NCBI GenBank assembly: GCA_947568835.1
Contig: OX387608.1
Coordinates: forward strand, 11,818,001 to 11,882,000
DNA: 64,000 nt
DNA from: Protonemura montana
Taxonomy: Eukaryota > Arthropoda > Insecta > Plecoptera > Nemouridae
Direction: 5' to 3'
Notes under the pieces: model-generated
The model's database searches: none
What the model was told of the DNA's origin: nothing
What the model saw: only the letters and a program-made list of their open reading frames with translations
In this document: in pieces, positions 12,775-24,039 of the stretch
Position numbering within the stretch: the stretch's first letter is position 1
Layout: each line of letters opens with the position of its first letter
Position numbers and translations under genes: made by a program

Positions 12775-12846
12775 TGTGTGCCCGAATAGCTCAGTTGGTA
12801 GAGCACCTGACCGGCCATTGGGAGGTCCAGAGTTCGTCCCGGGTTC
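12775..12846 (+). repeat. tRNA-like sequence (pseudo-tRNA or tRNA-SINE head) fused to an S element
   Basis: Shows an intact A box and D arm (GCCCGAATAGCTCAGTTGGT, AGAGCA) and a weak T-arm (CCAGAGTTCGTCCCGGGTTC). The expected 3' acceptor strand TTCGGGC is not present before the S sequence begins, so this is not a functional tRNA gene as it stands. Confidence 0.6.
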
Positions 12847-13027
12847 AAGAGGTTGATAAGCAACGCGAATGAAGTAGCTGTATTCACTTTCATCCCTCCA
12901 ACCTCTCTCCCGAACAGAACTGGCCATGTGTATGATGGTCACCCATCCAATACCTTGCTAAGCGCGATGTTACTTAACTTAGGTGATCTCACGAGAACCC
13001 GTGTTTTCTACACGCCAAACCGTTCGG
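12847..13027 (-). repeat. S family SINE, 5S head half
   Basis: Contains only the head and central part, minus strand. The body is replaced at 12846 by a tRNA-like sequence (12775-12846), making a chimeric junction. Confidence 0.75.
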
Positions 13028-13555
13028 TTTGAATCGAGAACATTTCTCTTACTCTGAGTTAAGCTCTGAGTCCTACTCCAAGTTAAGGTCTTAACTCTTA
13101 GAAACTGCTGACTTTCACTGAGCTGTGATTGGTTGTTGCCATGGTAATTAATTTAACTTCCACCTTATCTAGGAGTTAAGAAAACTATAATACTGGACAT
13201 TAGGAAAACCGTGGTACTCCCTCTTTGCAACCAAACGCGTTGGCATGGACATTACCAACATTACCAACGGTCTTCAGCACGTTTTATCAACAACAGGGAT
13301 GGAATATCATGAAGCTATAAATAAACGGTCGAGAAATGGAAACTTGTTCCTACATGCAAGTGTTAATTGTATCTGCCATTCATCCTTCAAACACGTATTT
13401 TCCATCCATCACTGTGCAATTAGTCTCATTACTTGTGTCATTTAATTGACCTGCATATTTACCCAATAAACAGCAATTTATTCAACCCTTCCGGGTAACT
13501 TTAATCACAACGTTTTACCATAGAGACATTGTATTACATTGCACTGCTATAGCGC

Positions 13556-13916
13556 CATAGTTGAACTAAATCTTCACGAAAAATTACCTCAAAATCAATA
13601 CTTTAGCGACAAAAATGGTGGATGGTACTAGGTGGAGTCACCGTCGTTTTGAGTGTTAGGAAATTTAATTTCGTTATTTCTCGCAGAATCATCGCATTTG
13701 AGACGGTTTACTTGCAATTGATCTTTATTAATGCGATTGTTATACATGTAAGTAAAGGTTGAGTCGTAACTATTTCATTGTAGAGGTTTTGTTAAAAAGA
13801 ACTGCAGCAAGCGCCATCGGGTGGCATCTACCTTTACCACGTATTACCGGCTCGTTTATTCGAAAGAAAGCCTAATATTAACGCTGGCCCTCTGCCTAAA
13901 ACTAAAAACTCAATGG
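13556..13916 (+). repeat. M family element, near full length
   Basis: From TCTTCACGAAAAATTACC through TAGGTGGAGTCACCGTCGTT and AAGCGCCATCGGGTGGCATC to TATTAACGCTGGCCCTCTGC and ACTCAATGG. Confidence 0.8.
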
Positions 13917-15351
13917 TACTTCATCTCACATCAGAAACACCGTCAATTTTAACAAGCAACAATCCCAAAAATTCCTAGCTATTACATAAAAAAATCGCAT
14001 TGACCACATCAATAAATTAAAGCCTTCGCCAAGAGATAGGAAGTGGTCCTTTCGAAGCCCCAGCATCAAAGAAAGGACCACGGTAACATCCTACACCTAG
14101 ACGCGACAAAGAAACCGCAAGTGGCTACACAGGGAGTGGCGCGATCACTTTCGGTATACCGGGGATCGAAGCAAGGACTCACGCCACGGCGCCTAGAGCA
14201 AGCCAGAGTGATTGAAATCATTTCTTAGACAGTTACACTTAACTTTAGGAACCACTTGATGACTCGCTAACTCGTTTCGCTAGCTTTTATGTGAGACGTT
14301 TTAGACGGAGCGCGAGAATTCGGGAAATGGGTGGATAATTATACGATGCTATATTGCAGTTTATGTATTAATTTACGACTAATCTTAGTGGCTATCGGTG
14401 AAAATTGTTGTGGTTTTATCTGATTTTCAGTTCCAATGCGTTTGTCGCATTTTTTTTTTTAAATTGGGTGAGTTTGCGAATTACTGGTAATTTTGTTATT
14501 TTGGCTTCCATTTTCGTAAGTGAGTGTTCTATATTCACGGGAAATCTAAAGATTTGGGTCGATATTGCATTTTAAACTTGTTAATGGTCTCGAGCCGCGG
14601 TGGTTTCGCTATGTAATTATGTCCGTACGGTTGCGGTTTTGTGTGATTTCATAGTTTCATTACAAATTTGTTTGTTGCTGATCCGCAGGAGTTTTTTTTT
14701 AGACCTCCTATCAAGATGCTGTAGCTTTATATAGCGCCCTGTAATCTTCATTAATGTTGCCTTTTCATTGATCTCGAAGCGACTCTTGAATGAAAGCGTA
14801 TGAATGTTGTGTAGGTACTACAATGATAAAGAGAAAAGTACAGCGGTCTACAATTGTATATTGTTTTCGAAATATCTGTATTTTGAGACAATTACTACGT
14901 GAAATAGGGCACCCTTATGGAAACCAAAAACCAAATTACAAATTTTTAAGGTGGGAAAAACTATAAAAATCTGGGGCTTAATCCACAAAACATAGTTTAC
15001 GTTTTATTCTCGGGGCTAAAGCATGATCAACCAATAACATTAACAGGTAGTGTTTTCAAATTTTCATGGGTTGTTCATAATTTGACTGCAAAATGTCTAG
15101 GGGTTAAGCGTCAACTCTGTTTTGTGTATCCTTGTAGACTCAAAAAATTTAGTTAAAATAAATGACCGCTTACGCTGGCCCATGAATAGGGGATGCCAGT
15201 TATAATTGGGGCTAGGGTTCAAACCCCGTTCGGGGTAAGTCCCGATCTTATCGGGGCTTAACTGCATCGTCCTCTAAATATGTCGTCTCGCCCGATTTCG
15301 AGTTCAATTACTCTGAACAAATGAATGACTAGCTTCCTGTAAAAACTGATT

Positions 15352-15530
15352 TAAATTGCAAACGCTTGCCATGCGCAAGGTATTTTATTATTATGAACAC
15401 TATTGTTACCCAAACGGGGACTCGAACCCCGATCTCCACCTATCGCGAGTGTTACTCTATCTAATTGAGTAACTTGGATGTTTGGGCATCAATTTTTGAG
15501 AGGGTAGCAGTGTTTATAATAATCAAAAAT
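15352..15530 (-). repeat. T family element with diverged tRNA-like arm
   Basis: AAATTGCAAACGCTTGCCAT, then a tRNA-like minus-strand segment near 15479-15408 (B box GGTTCGAGTCC kept, D arm altered), closing with GGGCATCAATTTTTGAGAGG. Confidence 0.8.
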
Positions 15531-16462
15531 CTAACTTCCTATTAAAAGGAAAGTCTTACAATATGCTAAATTCAGCCTTGATTTACCAAACATCTTGATT
15601 CTATTGTTGGCATCTTACATATCTAAGTTGACCAGCAAGATAATCGACGCATGCGTGGGCGTTAGTGCTTGGTGCGATCAAGATTTGGGTTTCCCAGTTC
15701 ATCTGGGTGTACTCATCTTACCTACGTAGGTATCTAAGAACAGGGAGTAGGGATATGAGGAGGGGATTAGCGGAATTGAAGGAATTGGTGGCTGGTACTT
15801 CATAGCACAATGAAATAATAATTGGGCAATATTTAAATATATCATCTCAGATTTTATTGATTGGCGAAATCTGATTAATGTCTTCTTCACTTTGATCACA
15901 ATACAGCTTTTGAGCTTCAAAAATAAATAATGTCTAAATCTAAAGTTTGTACATTTGTTTTAAAGTGTATACATAGTTTTATCATTGATGCATGACTGGA
16001 TATCAATAAAGCAAATAAATAATAAATATGTTATAAAAAAAAAATTACGAATTGATTGAAAAAAATTAATAAGTTACTATACAATAAATACAATGTGGTA
16101 ATAAATATTCATGTGAAAATGCTTAATTGATAAAAATCATAAATTACATAGATGAAATAGTTCACCGTTTGGGTTTAGAATAAATATTGGTAAGATTGCA
16201 ACAAGTTGCCGATAAATTGCTGTCACTGGAAATATATATTTCCGCAATTTAAACCAGTGCATGTTTCTAGTAAAACTTGATAAAACATCATTATAAATAA
16301 ATATATAAATAAATAAATAAATAATTTAATATAAATACATTACTCACAAACATTAATAAGCGTATTTGTGCCGTTCCACGCTATCACATTAGTCAAAAAT
16401 ATCAAAAAAATTTAAAAAAATAATAATTTTTTTCTAAAATTTAGAAAAAAAATCACTCTAGA

Positions 16463-16999
16463 TCACCTTTTTTCTTGACCCTCTTGTGTCTTCACTCCCG
16501 TCTCAGCAGCACAAACACACCCATAATCCACGGGAATCGATTCTTCTTTGTTCTTCGTGCCATCCGCGTTCAAATACTCCACACTTATTTTCGTGTACAG
16601 CTGAGTACACCTGTACGTACCCTCACCCTTATTTTTACAATCGCAATCTTCCTTCTCCGAGCATCTTATAGAGATAATGGTCTGCGGAATCCTCAACGGC
16701 ACAGTATCTTGAAACACTTCATATTTGCAGAGCGCCAAATCTTTGGTACTCTCAAGCGTATGGCGAGCATGGCGAGGCGATTCTCTATGATGTCGAACTC
16801 GAGTAGCTCTTCGCGCTCTATCATAAGCACTAACTCCAATTTTGTTACCGTGATGGAATTGGAACATGTTAAACATCCCCAATTGTTGCATAGGTAAACT
16901 GTCCACAAAATCCACAAAAATGAAGAAGCTCAAAATAAAGCCGAAAATCACCGACGCCGCAGACATATTCGCCGAAACTTGCATTGTATAGTTTTTCAA
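16463..16999 (-). CDS. Secreted cysteine-rich ligand, IL-17-like or Trunk/Spaetzle-like cystine knot
   Basis: A single open frame of 178 codons. Met1 or Met12 (16966) could be the start; the segment from Met12 (MSAASVIFGFILSFFIFVDF) is a good signal peptide. A basic stretch follows (YDRARRATRVRHH, then SPRHARH), which offers furin-type processing sites near residues 60-82, as in pro-cytokines. The mature part of about 95 residues has seven cysteines: LALCKYEVF, ISIRCSEKEDCDC, TYRCTQLY and DYGCVCAA. The R-x-P (LRIPQTI) strand before the first Cys cluster and the terminal GCxC match the IL-17 pattern. Trunk/PTTH and Spaetzle knots also end in CxC, so I give the family as uncertain. IL-17-like ligands signal through SEFIR receptors, and Spaetzle/Trunk through Toll/Torso. 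The gene sits alone. Its 3' UTR (minus, below 16463) is very AT-rich, with an AATAAA at 15858-15853. A consensus CRE lies at 17434-17441, upstream. Confidence 0.7.
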   Translation of the reverse strand: MKNYTMQVSANMSAASVIFGFILSFFIFVDFVDSLPMQQLGMFNMFQFHHGNKIGVSAYDRARRATRVRHHRESPRHARHTLESTKDLALCKYEVFQDTVPLRIPQTIISIRCSEKEDCDCKNKGEGTYRCTQLYTKISVEYLNADGTKNKEESIPVDYGCVCAAETGVKTQEGQEKR

Positions 17000-17433
17000 A
17001 AAATTAATGTTCAGTGTAAAAACGTAGGTGCTGAAGATGTCTGATGGTCACTGATGATTACAGTCCGGTAGTTGTTGCTTGTGTGGTGGTACACTTCGAT
17101 ATATGCTCGACTCCTTCATCGACATACCTATTTATCTGTCGTCGAGAAAAATAAACAAAAAAAAAAACACGTCCATTTTATCCTAATGATTATGCGAGAT
17201 GAAAGGCACAGGCATGTGAGCCGATATCTTAAACTTTACCTCCACCACATTCGTTCCTCATACGCTGATCGCAAACCCTCCTTCCGATGTGGAGGTGGTA
17301 CCACGCGAGTTTCCCTCCTATGTGTTACTATAGCGACAGGCCAATGCCTAGACGTTTAGGTGGGGGATAAATCGCGAAACGATCGTTGTATTCAGAATGG
17401 GAAGCGAAGTTCCAAGTTGTCTAGCTCGGTTTT

Positions 17434-17441
17434 TGACGTCA
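17434..17441. promoter_or_regulatory. Consensus cAMP-response element (TGACGTCA)
   Basis: A perfect palindromic TGACGTCA lies about 435 bp upstream of the cytokine-like start at 16999. A second half-site (TACGTCA) is near 17590. The sites are seen directly; their use by CREB/ATF/AP-1 proteins and their link to the gene are inference. Confidence 0.35.
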
Positions 17442-18524
17442 TAGAGGTGTATCAAAGAACTGGTACGCGTAGCCGATCATTCATTGAGGAAACAGCTGTA
17501 ATATTATGTTGTATATCAACTATTTCAGGGATATACTAGCAATAGTATTGGTATAGTAATGTTTTACCTACAAGAAAGTCCGACGACATTTACGTCACAG
17601 ATCACTTCCTCGCTCGATTTCTTCAAGTTGTGTCATAGTATGAGTTTTCCTGTCGGAAGTTAAATTGATGGTTAGTTATCAATTAGAAAGACAATTGTCT
17701 CAAATATCTATAATAAAAATATCTCATCAAGTTTAAAATACCAGGCACCTACAGTAAAATAGACAACGTCACTCAACTCGGTATTGTAAACATCATAACC
17801 AAAGGTGTGATTTAAGATTTTAAAATAAAAATGGATTGTTTGTTTACCAATTAAAGTGAGCTTCTTACGTGCGTGCGGGTTGCGTTTTGGTTGTGTTCAC
17901 AAGGATGAGTAACATAGGGAAAAAGTGTTTCTATTCTCTCGATCTCTGCCCATAATAAGCCATTTGTAAGACGTTTTTAGCCTGTCCTGTTGTCGCTGAG
18001 GGGTACACCGTCTAAATTTGATACTGTGTCATCTTCGTGCTCTTTTTGAAGTGTCTAATTGACAGAAAACGAAAGTCCATATAAGTGGTTGACCGCGATT
18101 GCAAACGATTGCAACCTGCTAGTAAAACGTTGTGGTGCGCTTGAGAATCGGGGAATTATAGGGATTTCAGGGCTAGAAATATAGATTTGTGCCCAGGAAA
18201 TTTTTTTTTTTTTTTTTGTCAAAATGAAAGACATATAGGAGATATGTAGTCACGTATATAGCTGCAGGTACAGGTTAGAGTGGAGGCAGACAAGACCCTA
18301 ACATTTTTGAAATGGCATGGGAAGACCAGAGACACATTTCTCATTTTGGTTTTTGGGTTGTAAAGTTGGGAAAGTGTTATCGCCTACTTGTACTTGTACC
18401 TAGTCTAAATTTATCCTGAAAAAGACGAAGTTGAATTTGAGCGATTTTTGTGTTACCAGAGGATTTTGGGCTGATTACTTGATTGATTTGTGAAGTTTAA
18501 CGACTCACAGTTTTAACAAATGGC

Positions 18525-18885
18525 CCTGTGACACCGCTCTAATGGCGTTGATGAAAGAGTGGGTGGTAATGAGGATTATGATGAACCAAACCTAGCGTAG
18601 AAAGGAAAGCCGATGCTGGCACTTAACGTATTCTCGTCGAAGAGCACCAAGGGGACCACCGGCTTCGCATACCTTCCGAAGGACGGTACAACGCGAACAG
18701 CAGAATTTCTCCACAAATCCATGCTGTCGCGAGGTTGATAATAAAAGCGATTTCAGTTGCTGTACCAACTTTCACCCCTCCAACGAATAGAACTGGTCAT
18801 GAGTATGATGGTCACCCATCCAATGCATGGCGCAAAGCAGTGTTGCTTAACTTCGGTGATCGCACGAGAACAGGTGCTTTTAGGT
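18525..18885 (-). repeat. S family SINE, near full length
   Basis: Minus-strand copy with tail (CTAATGGCGTTGATGAAAGA), body (GCACCAAGGGGACCACCGGC) and 5S head (GTTGCTTAACTTCGGTGATC as seen on plus). Confidence 0.85.
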
Positions 18886-19539
18886 CGCTAAAACGTCCCA
18901 GGTACCAAAGACAGCAAATACGATTCGATCAGAGGCGAAAGATGCTCAAAATTCCGTGATTCATATTTATATATTATATGTATACAGATTAATTATCAAT
19001 AAATAAATAAAATAAAAAATGTGCCTTATACAAGTTACGTCGGAAGCCCGAATCCTTTTTATGGGTTATGTAAAACAGCACTGCACATGTCATATTTATT
19101 GTGTATTGCTTATTTGTAAGTTTGTTTTTCAATGGATTGCTCCGGCTTGTGACCAGTTCTGTTGAAATATCTACCCAGCGAAAACCGTGTGCTGATTGAA
19201 ATTCATGTCACAAAACTAGTGGTATCAATATAATATTTAGTTTAAAATAAATGTGTTGTCACGGTATCATGATACGATTACTCCAATGCCTTACAGAATG
19301 AACTTAGAGAAAGGAATAAGTAACGGGATTCCAGGACTCGGTTGGGGATGTTAAACTATCCCACTAATCTAGTAGGTCAAATGGGAAGACAAGGAAAACC
19401 ACAACCAGGGTAGACGGCTACCAGAATCGAACCTATGACCGATGAAGCTAACTATTAAGCGATGAAGCTTAATACCCTCTGTTCAAATTTTATAAAACAA
19501 TTTTTTTTTTTATCTGGATTGTCAATCTTTTTTTTGCAG

Positions 19540-19611
19540 GTGCAAGGTGGAGGAAAACTGCAAGGGAGGAACTCTTTCTTGGAGATAGACGATAATCAAG
19601 AAATGGTGGAG
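19540..19611 (+). CDS. Candidate internal coding exon, gene unknown
   Basis: A long pyrimidine tract ending TTTTTTTGCAG precedes a 72-nt segment that ends at GAG followed by GTAAAT. Only one of the three frames is open; it reads VQGGGKLQGRNSFLEIDDNQ and then EMVE. The length is an exact multiple of three with phase-0 borders. I do not recognise the peptide and found no partner exon, so this may be a small exon of a gene whose other exons are widely spaced, or a chance match. Confidence 0.3.
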
Positions 19612-20034
19612 GTAAATTAAATTTTGTTAGGTCGTTGGGACAAAATATAGATTAAACCCAGACACAATTACGTCGCAAAATGGGATCGAAACCCGTTAGA
19701 ACCTGAATTCTCACATGAATTTATTTTACAGTTATAGCTCGATTGGAATTTTCAGACTAAGGGTTTAATGGTCGATAAAAACCGTTACTTTGAGAAAAAG
19801 GGATGAGATCATATACCTATATTTATCTTTTATTACGGTCACCACTCCACAAAGTAAATCACCTCGATTAAAAATAGAACTCCACACGTCATAGACGTCT
19901 AGCACAAAGATAATCCTATGTGGTCACATAATACCTATCAAATTATACTCATTTAGATTTGCATACATCACACCTGGCTAACAATGTCGATTAGCAATTT
20001 CAGGCATTCCAATATTCTATTCGTATTCAGGTTA

Positions 20035-20235
20035 TGACGAGGAAATATCGTCACTAGCGTACGCGATGACGCTTTCTACGTCATAAAAGTGACGTACTAC
20101 TTTCACACACCCTGCCACGTTATTGGTTCAAAATCACGCACGCAGAGACTACGCACGCGAGAGAGCTCTTACAGATGTTCTTACTGACATCTTCGCTTGT
20201 CACGCCTTCGAAGCACGCCTCTTTAGAGGAATAAC
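20035..20235. promoter_or_regulatory. CpG-dense block with clustered CRE/ATF-like sites
   Basis: Within 200 bp there are several TGACG/CGTCA cores (ATCGTCAC, GATGACGC, TACGTCATA, GTGACGTAC), followed by a CG-rich stretch (CACGCACGCAGAG, ACGCACGCGAGAG). This stands out against AT-rich surroundings and looks like a promoter or enhancer, about 430 bp past the candidate exon at 19540. No transcript can be assigned. Confidence 0.3.
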
Positions 20236-20635
20236 CAGCACCGGCTGAATGACGTTGGGTATGGTAGGGAACTATCCTGATTTATTAGTTCTTTACCTTG
20301 TTGGCTTTTTGGTGATGCTGTCGGAGATGTTCTGTGCGTAATGATGGGCTCGTTTTATGTGAAAGGCAAGGACTTTGAATCCTTGGATTCAGTCTAGCTT
20401 CCTATCCCATCTTTCGCTTGCTGGTATCAGCAATAGTGGAATCATCAGAAAAACCAAAAACCTTGCAACGAACTTCTTAATGTCTACCACAATTTGTATC
20501 TTCGTTTGGGATTTTAGTCTGTGGACCCAATAGTACCAAGTTACATGACATTACCTAAAGGTAAATTGGGGTCCCTATAGTTGTGCCAAATACCAAATAT
20601 CTAACCGAATCCCTGTATAATGAGATAACATAGTT

Positions 20636-20745
20636 TTTAGAAAAACTATTTGAACTGGGTTTTGAATGCTAAGTAAAGGGCTACTAAATACATATACTAG
20701 TTACTTCTTCAGAGGTTTGAGCAGTCCATAGTTCTCCCGGCAGAG
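20636..20745 (+). repeat. F family fragment
   Basis: AGAAAAACTATTTGAACTGG, GTTTTGAATGCTAAGTAAAG and TACTAGTTACTTCTTCAGAG. It ends where the 20740 dispersed element begins. Confidence 0.65.
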
Positions 20746-21065
20746 GCGCCACCGGTCGTTTTGGGGTGACACGTGGGCCAACTGTCATTTTTAAAAAACA
20801 CTATCAATCATCTCCGCTGATGTTCACCATTGCCTTTTGCTCTCAAGCTTGGTCGCGCCAAGATGTTTTGTTTTTCGAGCTGTTACAAGAATTGTTCAAC
20901 TAATTATAACAATCTTGAGCACTATTGTACTCACATAAGAAGTATTTTAAAAACCTACCCACTGAAATCATAACTGAAATGTCATTTGTGAGTTAGTACT
21001 TGGATGCAATGCTGAGAGCAGTCCTTGGACTGATATCTTCTCTCGCAGGCTGTACTGTATTATAC
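20740..21065 (+). repeat. Dispersed element with one minisatellite unit
   Basis: Starts GGCAGAGGCGCCACCGGTCG and GTTTTGGGGTGACACGTGGG, and ends with one unit (AATGCTGAGAGCAGTCCTTG, GATATCTTCTCTCGCAGGCT). It is a single-unit relative of the 8.3-kb array. Confidence 0.65.
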
Positions 21066-21249
21066 AGAGCTGTGATCATGTATCTTTTCAATAAAACATG
21101 TGCTTCTGATAGCTTATTACCGTTTTAATAAACTTGTAGCTCGTTTGATAATCGATGTGAGATGATGTAATGATTAAGGTTTCGCTTTGAAGGTGAGCCT
21201 GTTCGTCGTTCGCTCGCGTTGAGATAATGTATGGTACGACCGCAAACGC

Positions 21250-21345
21250 GTGTCCATTTGGAGGTTAGGTTGATGATTAGGTTGTTAGGTTGTCAGGTTA
21301 GGTTGTTGATTAGGTTGTTTGGTTAGGTTGTTGGTTAGGTTGAGG
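21250..21345 (+). repeat. TTAGGTTG-type short degenerate tandem
   Basis: GGTTAGGTT/GATTAGGTTG/GTTAGGTTGT units recur about nine times. The insect telomere unit TTAGG is embedded, but spacing is irregular, so this looks like a simple repeat rather than an interstitial telomere. Confidence 0.6.
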
Positions 21346-22107
21346 CCACTGCTGCATGAATACTCAATTTTGTATTTAAAAAACTGTCAATGAAGTACCT
21401 AAAAATATAGTAAAAGCTGTGGTAAAAGGCTCAAATGAGCCAGCGGTACCTACCACTGGGGATTTTTGTCAACAACTTAATAATTCGTATTAGTTCTAAA
21501 ACCTTCATGCAGTTCAAAAGACTACCTTTGAAAAATCAACAGTGACCAATTAGATGAGGTTTTATGACATATTACGGATAACACGAGAAATAGTCACCGA
21601 AAATATATAATTTTGGAATATACTGTGGTACTTAACGCATGTTCACTATGGCTGTTGATATTGCTGATTGTTAGTGCAAATTGCAGATAAACTTTAATTA
21701 AGCAATAGATTTTTCAGAATTTGAGTGATTTAATGAGATATCGAATCACGGTACATCCCATAAATATCTAGTGGGTGCAATGGTAAGCCATCACAGGTCA
21801 ATAAAAATTCCGGATAAACATTAATAAAGCAAGTTTGTTATATCCACTAATAGTACCATAGCAGGTACATAATAGGTAGAAGCAACAAACGAGCATCAGA
21901 ACTGACAATTCAAATGATTGATTGATTATTGGGGTTTAACCTTAACCTTAAAAATATCATTAAAGATTTTTTTAATAGTAAATGCTTTTTATAGTATGGA
22001 ACAATTTGTATCCTATGACGCAAGTCTATTACCACCTAGTTTTTAAGAGCATAGAATTACAACCTAAATCGTACTGACACATGTCTCATATCATTAATGG
22101 TCAATCG

Positions 22108-22153
22108 TCAATAATAATAATAATAATAATTATTATTATTATTATTATTATTA
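22108..22153. repeat. (AAT)n(ATT)n palindromic microsatellite
   Basis: A run of AAT triplets passes into a run of ATT triplets, forming a hairpin-capable trinucleotide palindrome of about 45 bp. Confidence 0.9.
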
Positions 22154-22185
22154 ACGAAGCACTGTTTTGACAACTGGCTATGTGG

Positions 22186-22562
22186 TACTGATGTAATGGA
22201 GTAGGTAAATGAGTGGATGATCCTGAGGACGATGATGAACCTACCTAGCCTAGAAGGGAGGAGGGGAAACTTCCTGCCTACTTCTGTCGATTAGCACCAA
22301 GGGACCACCGGCTTAACGTCCCTTTCGAAGGACGGTACAGCGGGAACAACAGGATTCCTCCTCAAATCCATGCTGTCAAGAGATTGATAAGTAAGACCAG
22401 TGAAGTTGCTGCAACACCTTTCATCCCTGCCACCTTTCTCCCATTTAGAACAGGCAATGTATATGATGGTCACCCATCCAATATCTGACCCAACGCAGTG
22501 TTGCTTCACTTCGGTGATCATCTGAGAACCGGCGTTTCCAACACGTCAAACCGCTCTGTTCA
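22186..22562 (-). repeat. S family SINE, near full length
   Basis: Minus-strand copy. The 5S head is seen on plus as GTTGCTTCACTTCGGTGATC followed by ATCTGAGAACCGGCGTTTCC. It is preceded by an (AAT)n/(ATT)n palindrome at 22108-22153. Confidence 0.85.
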
Positions 22563-23009
22563 ATTCAAATGTCAACTTGCACTGAATTTATTTCCTCTAT
22601 TCAACTCGAAGGAATCCCCTTGCCATGGGCGTTGTCACAGACTGACGAATATTATAGTACACTTTATCACTCTGTTCAAATCTAATAAACCAGCCAGACA
22701 TTTTAATGTCGTTTACCCGTGGCAACTTGCCTTACACATAAAAACTTTACAACTAACGAGAAATGATACGGCCGGTTGTCAATATGACGTTGATATTATT
22801 TGTCATTTGGGACAGTCTTTCTTCTAGGGGCCCTTGACACAATAATTCGCAACGGTAAGTAAAATTCGCGGAAGATGGCCACATGACGTACTGGGCGGTG
22901 AAATTAAATTAGATGTTAGATCATTTTTATTGCATTACTTTCAATTTTTTTCCACTAACTTCTCGTAAAATATTTAAGAAAGGTGAAAAAAACACCTGGT
23001 CAGCGTTGA

Positions 23010-23082
23010 TGTTTAACTTTTTGCTGAGCAAACAAGCCGGTAACACATGGTAACGGTAGGTGCCTCCCGATGGAGCTCTCAC
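23010..23082 (-). repeat. M family fragment
   Basis: GCTGAGCAAACAAGCCGGTA, ACACATGGTAACGGTAGGTG and CCTCCCGATGG. It breaks directly into an S head at 23083. Confidence 0.65.
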
Positions 23083-23210
23083 AAACAGAACTGCCTGTGT
23101 GCATCATGTATGGTGGTCACCCATTCGATGCCTGTCCCAGCGCAGTGTTGCTTAACTTCGGTGACCTTACGAGGACCTGTGTTGCTAATACGGCAAACCG
23201 TTAGGTGGTC
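23083..23210 (-). repeat. S family SINE, 5S head fragment
   Basis: Head only: GGTGGTCACCCATTCGATGC and GTGTTGCTTAACTTCGGTGA on plus. It abuts an M fragment at 23010-23082. Confidence 0.75.
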
Positions 23211-24039
23211 ACCGGTTTGTGGTCACTGGCTTGGTCACCTGACGCAGTGTTCAGCGTACAGTATTTTTTTTTTTTTTTTATATACATTTTTGGTAACAAT
23301 TTAGTAAATTTCCAAAACTTGCTCTAATTCGGCTTCGTGACGCCTTCTAGAATTCTCTCCCTGTGTCTGAACTTTCGCTAAAGGCGGCAATTTTGAAATC
23401 CTTCCAAGGTTTTTAAAGTTAAATAGAAAATACAGCGATCAAATTAATGATTATCAAGTTTAAAAGCCCAATCAATATTTACTAAATTTTTTTTTTCGTG
23501 TCTAGGTTAGCTACTAAAAGTGCCATAAAACATTTCGCTATTAAATACTTAGAAACGTTTCGGCGGCTTCGAAATGAGTAGCAACAAATTGCAATTCCAA
23601 ATATTACTGTCACACAAATATATTCTTGTAATTATATTTAACGACGTTTTTGCGTCAACACTAACACTCACAAATTCTTCATCAAATACATCAAAATTCA
23701 TCAATACTCACTACATCAAATTCTTTTGTTTTATTCCATTTCACTGTCAAAAAAGCTACGATGTAATTTTGGTCAGATAGGAATTTTTCCTAAAATACCA
23801 GTATTTTTTTCGGAAAAAACGGAAAAACCCAATTTTTTCCTCATAACAAAAGTGTTGGAAATTCGTAATGTGGCTCGTAAAGCTTCCAATATGAGTGGCA
23901 TCAAACAAGTGCGTGTGTGCTCGTAATGAAAGTAAAATCCAGAAACTTCGAAGAATTGCAATTGTCTTCATTTAACACATTTGATATCTAAACAAAAGAC
24001 GTAGGAAACTTTTCTACGTAAAGACATTAAAGACAGAAC

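Larger units (their letters stand above)
9184..16462. other. Gene-poor spacer with repeats
   Basis: CpG-rich block at 9260-9430 (AP-1-like TGAGTCA near 9328), S elements, one M element, a T element and an AT-rich stretch at 15950-16440 that is the 3' region of the cytokine-like gene. Nothing else supported. Confidence 0.5.

Noticed and set aside
12775..12846. A functional tRNA gene
   Set aside because: A box is good but the acceptor stem does not close and the T arm is displaced; treated as tRNA-derived repeat.
12556..12942. 128-codon minus-strand frame
   Set aside because: It runs through the tRNA-like sequence and an S head, so it is a chance frame through repeats.
16475..16897. 140-codon plus-strand frame
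   Set aside because: Antisense shadow of the cytokine-like gene; no signal peptide or domain.
19380..19470. tRNA-derived SINE on the minus strand (GGTTCGATTC seen)
   Set aside because: B-box-like motif present, but no A box at proper distance and no acceptor stem.
21250..21345. Interstitial insect telomere (TTAGG)n
   Set aside because: Unit spacing is irregular and mixed with TTG; no run of exact TTAGG repeats.
22498..22827. Open frame of 109 codons, and similar ones at 24168, 59998, 27421 and 48361
   Set aside because: They fall in or run out of S SINE copies. The recurring MKVSTATSFALLINL peptide is simply translated repeat.
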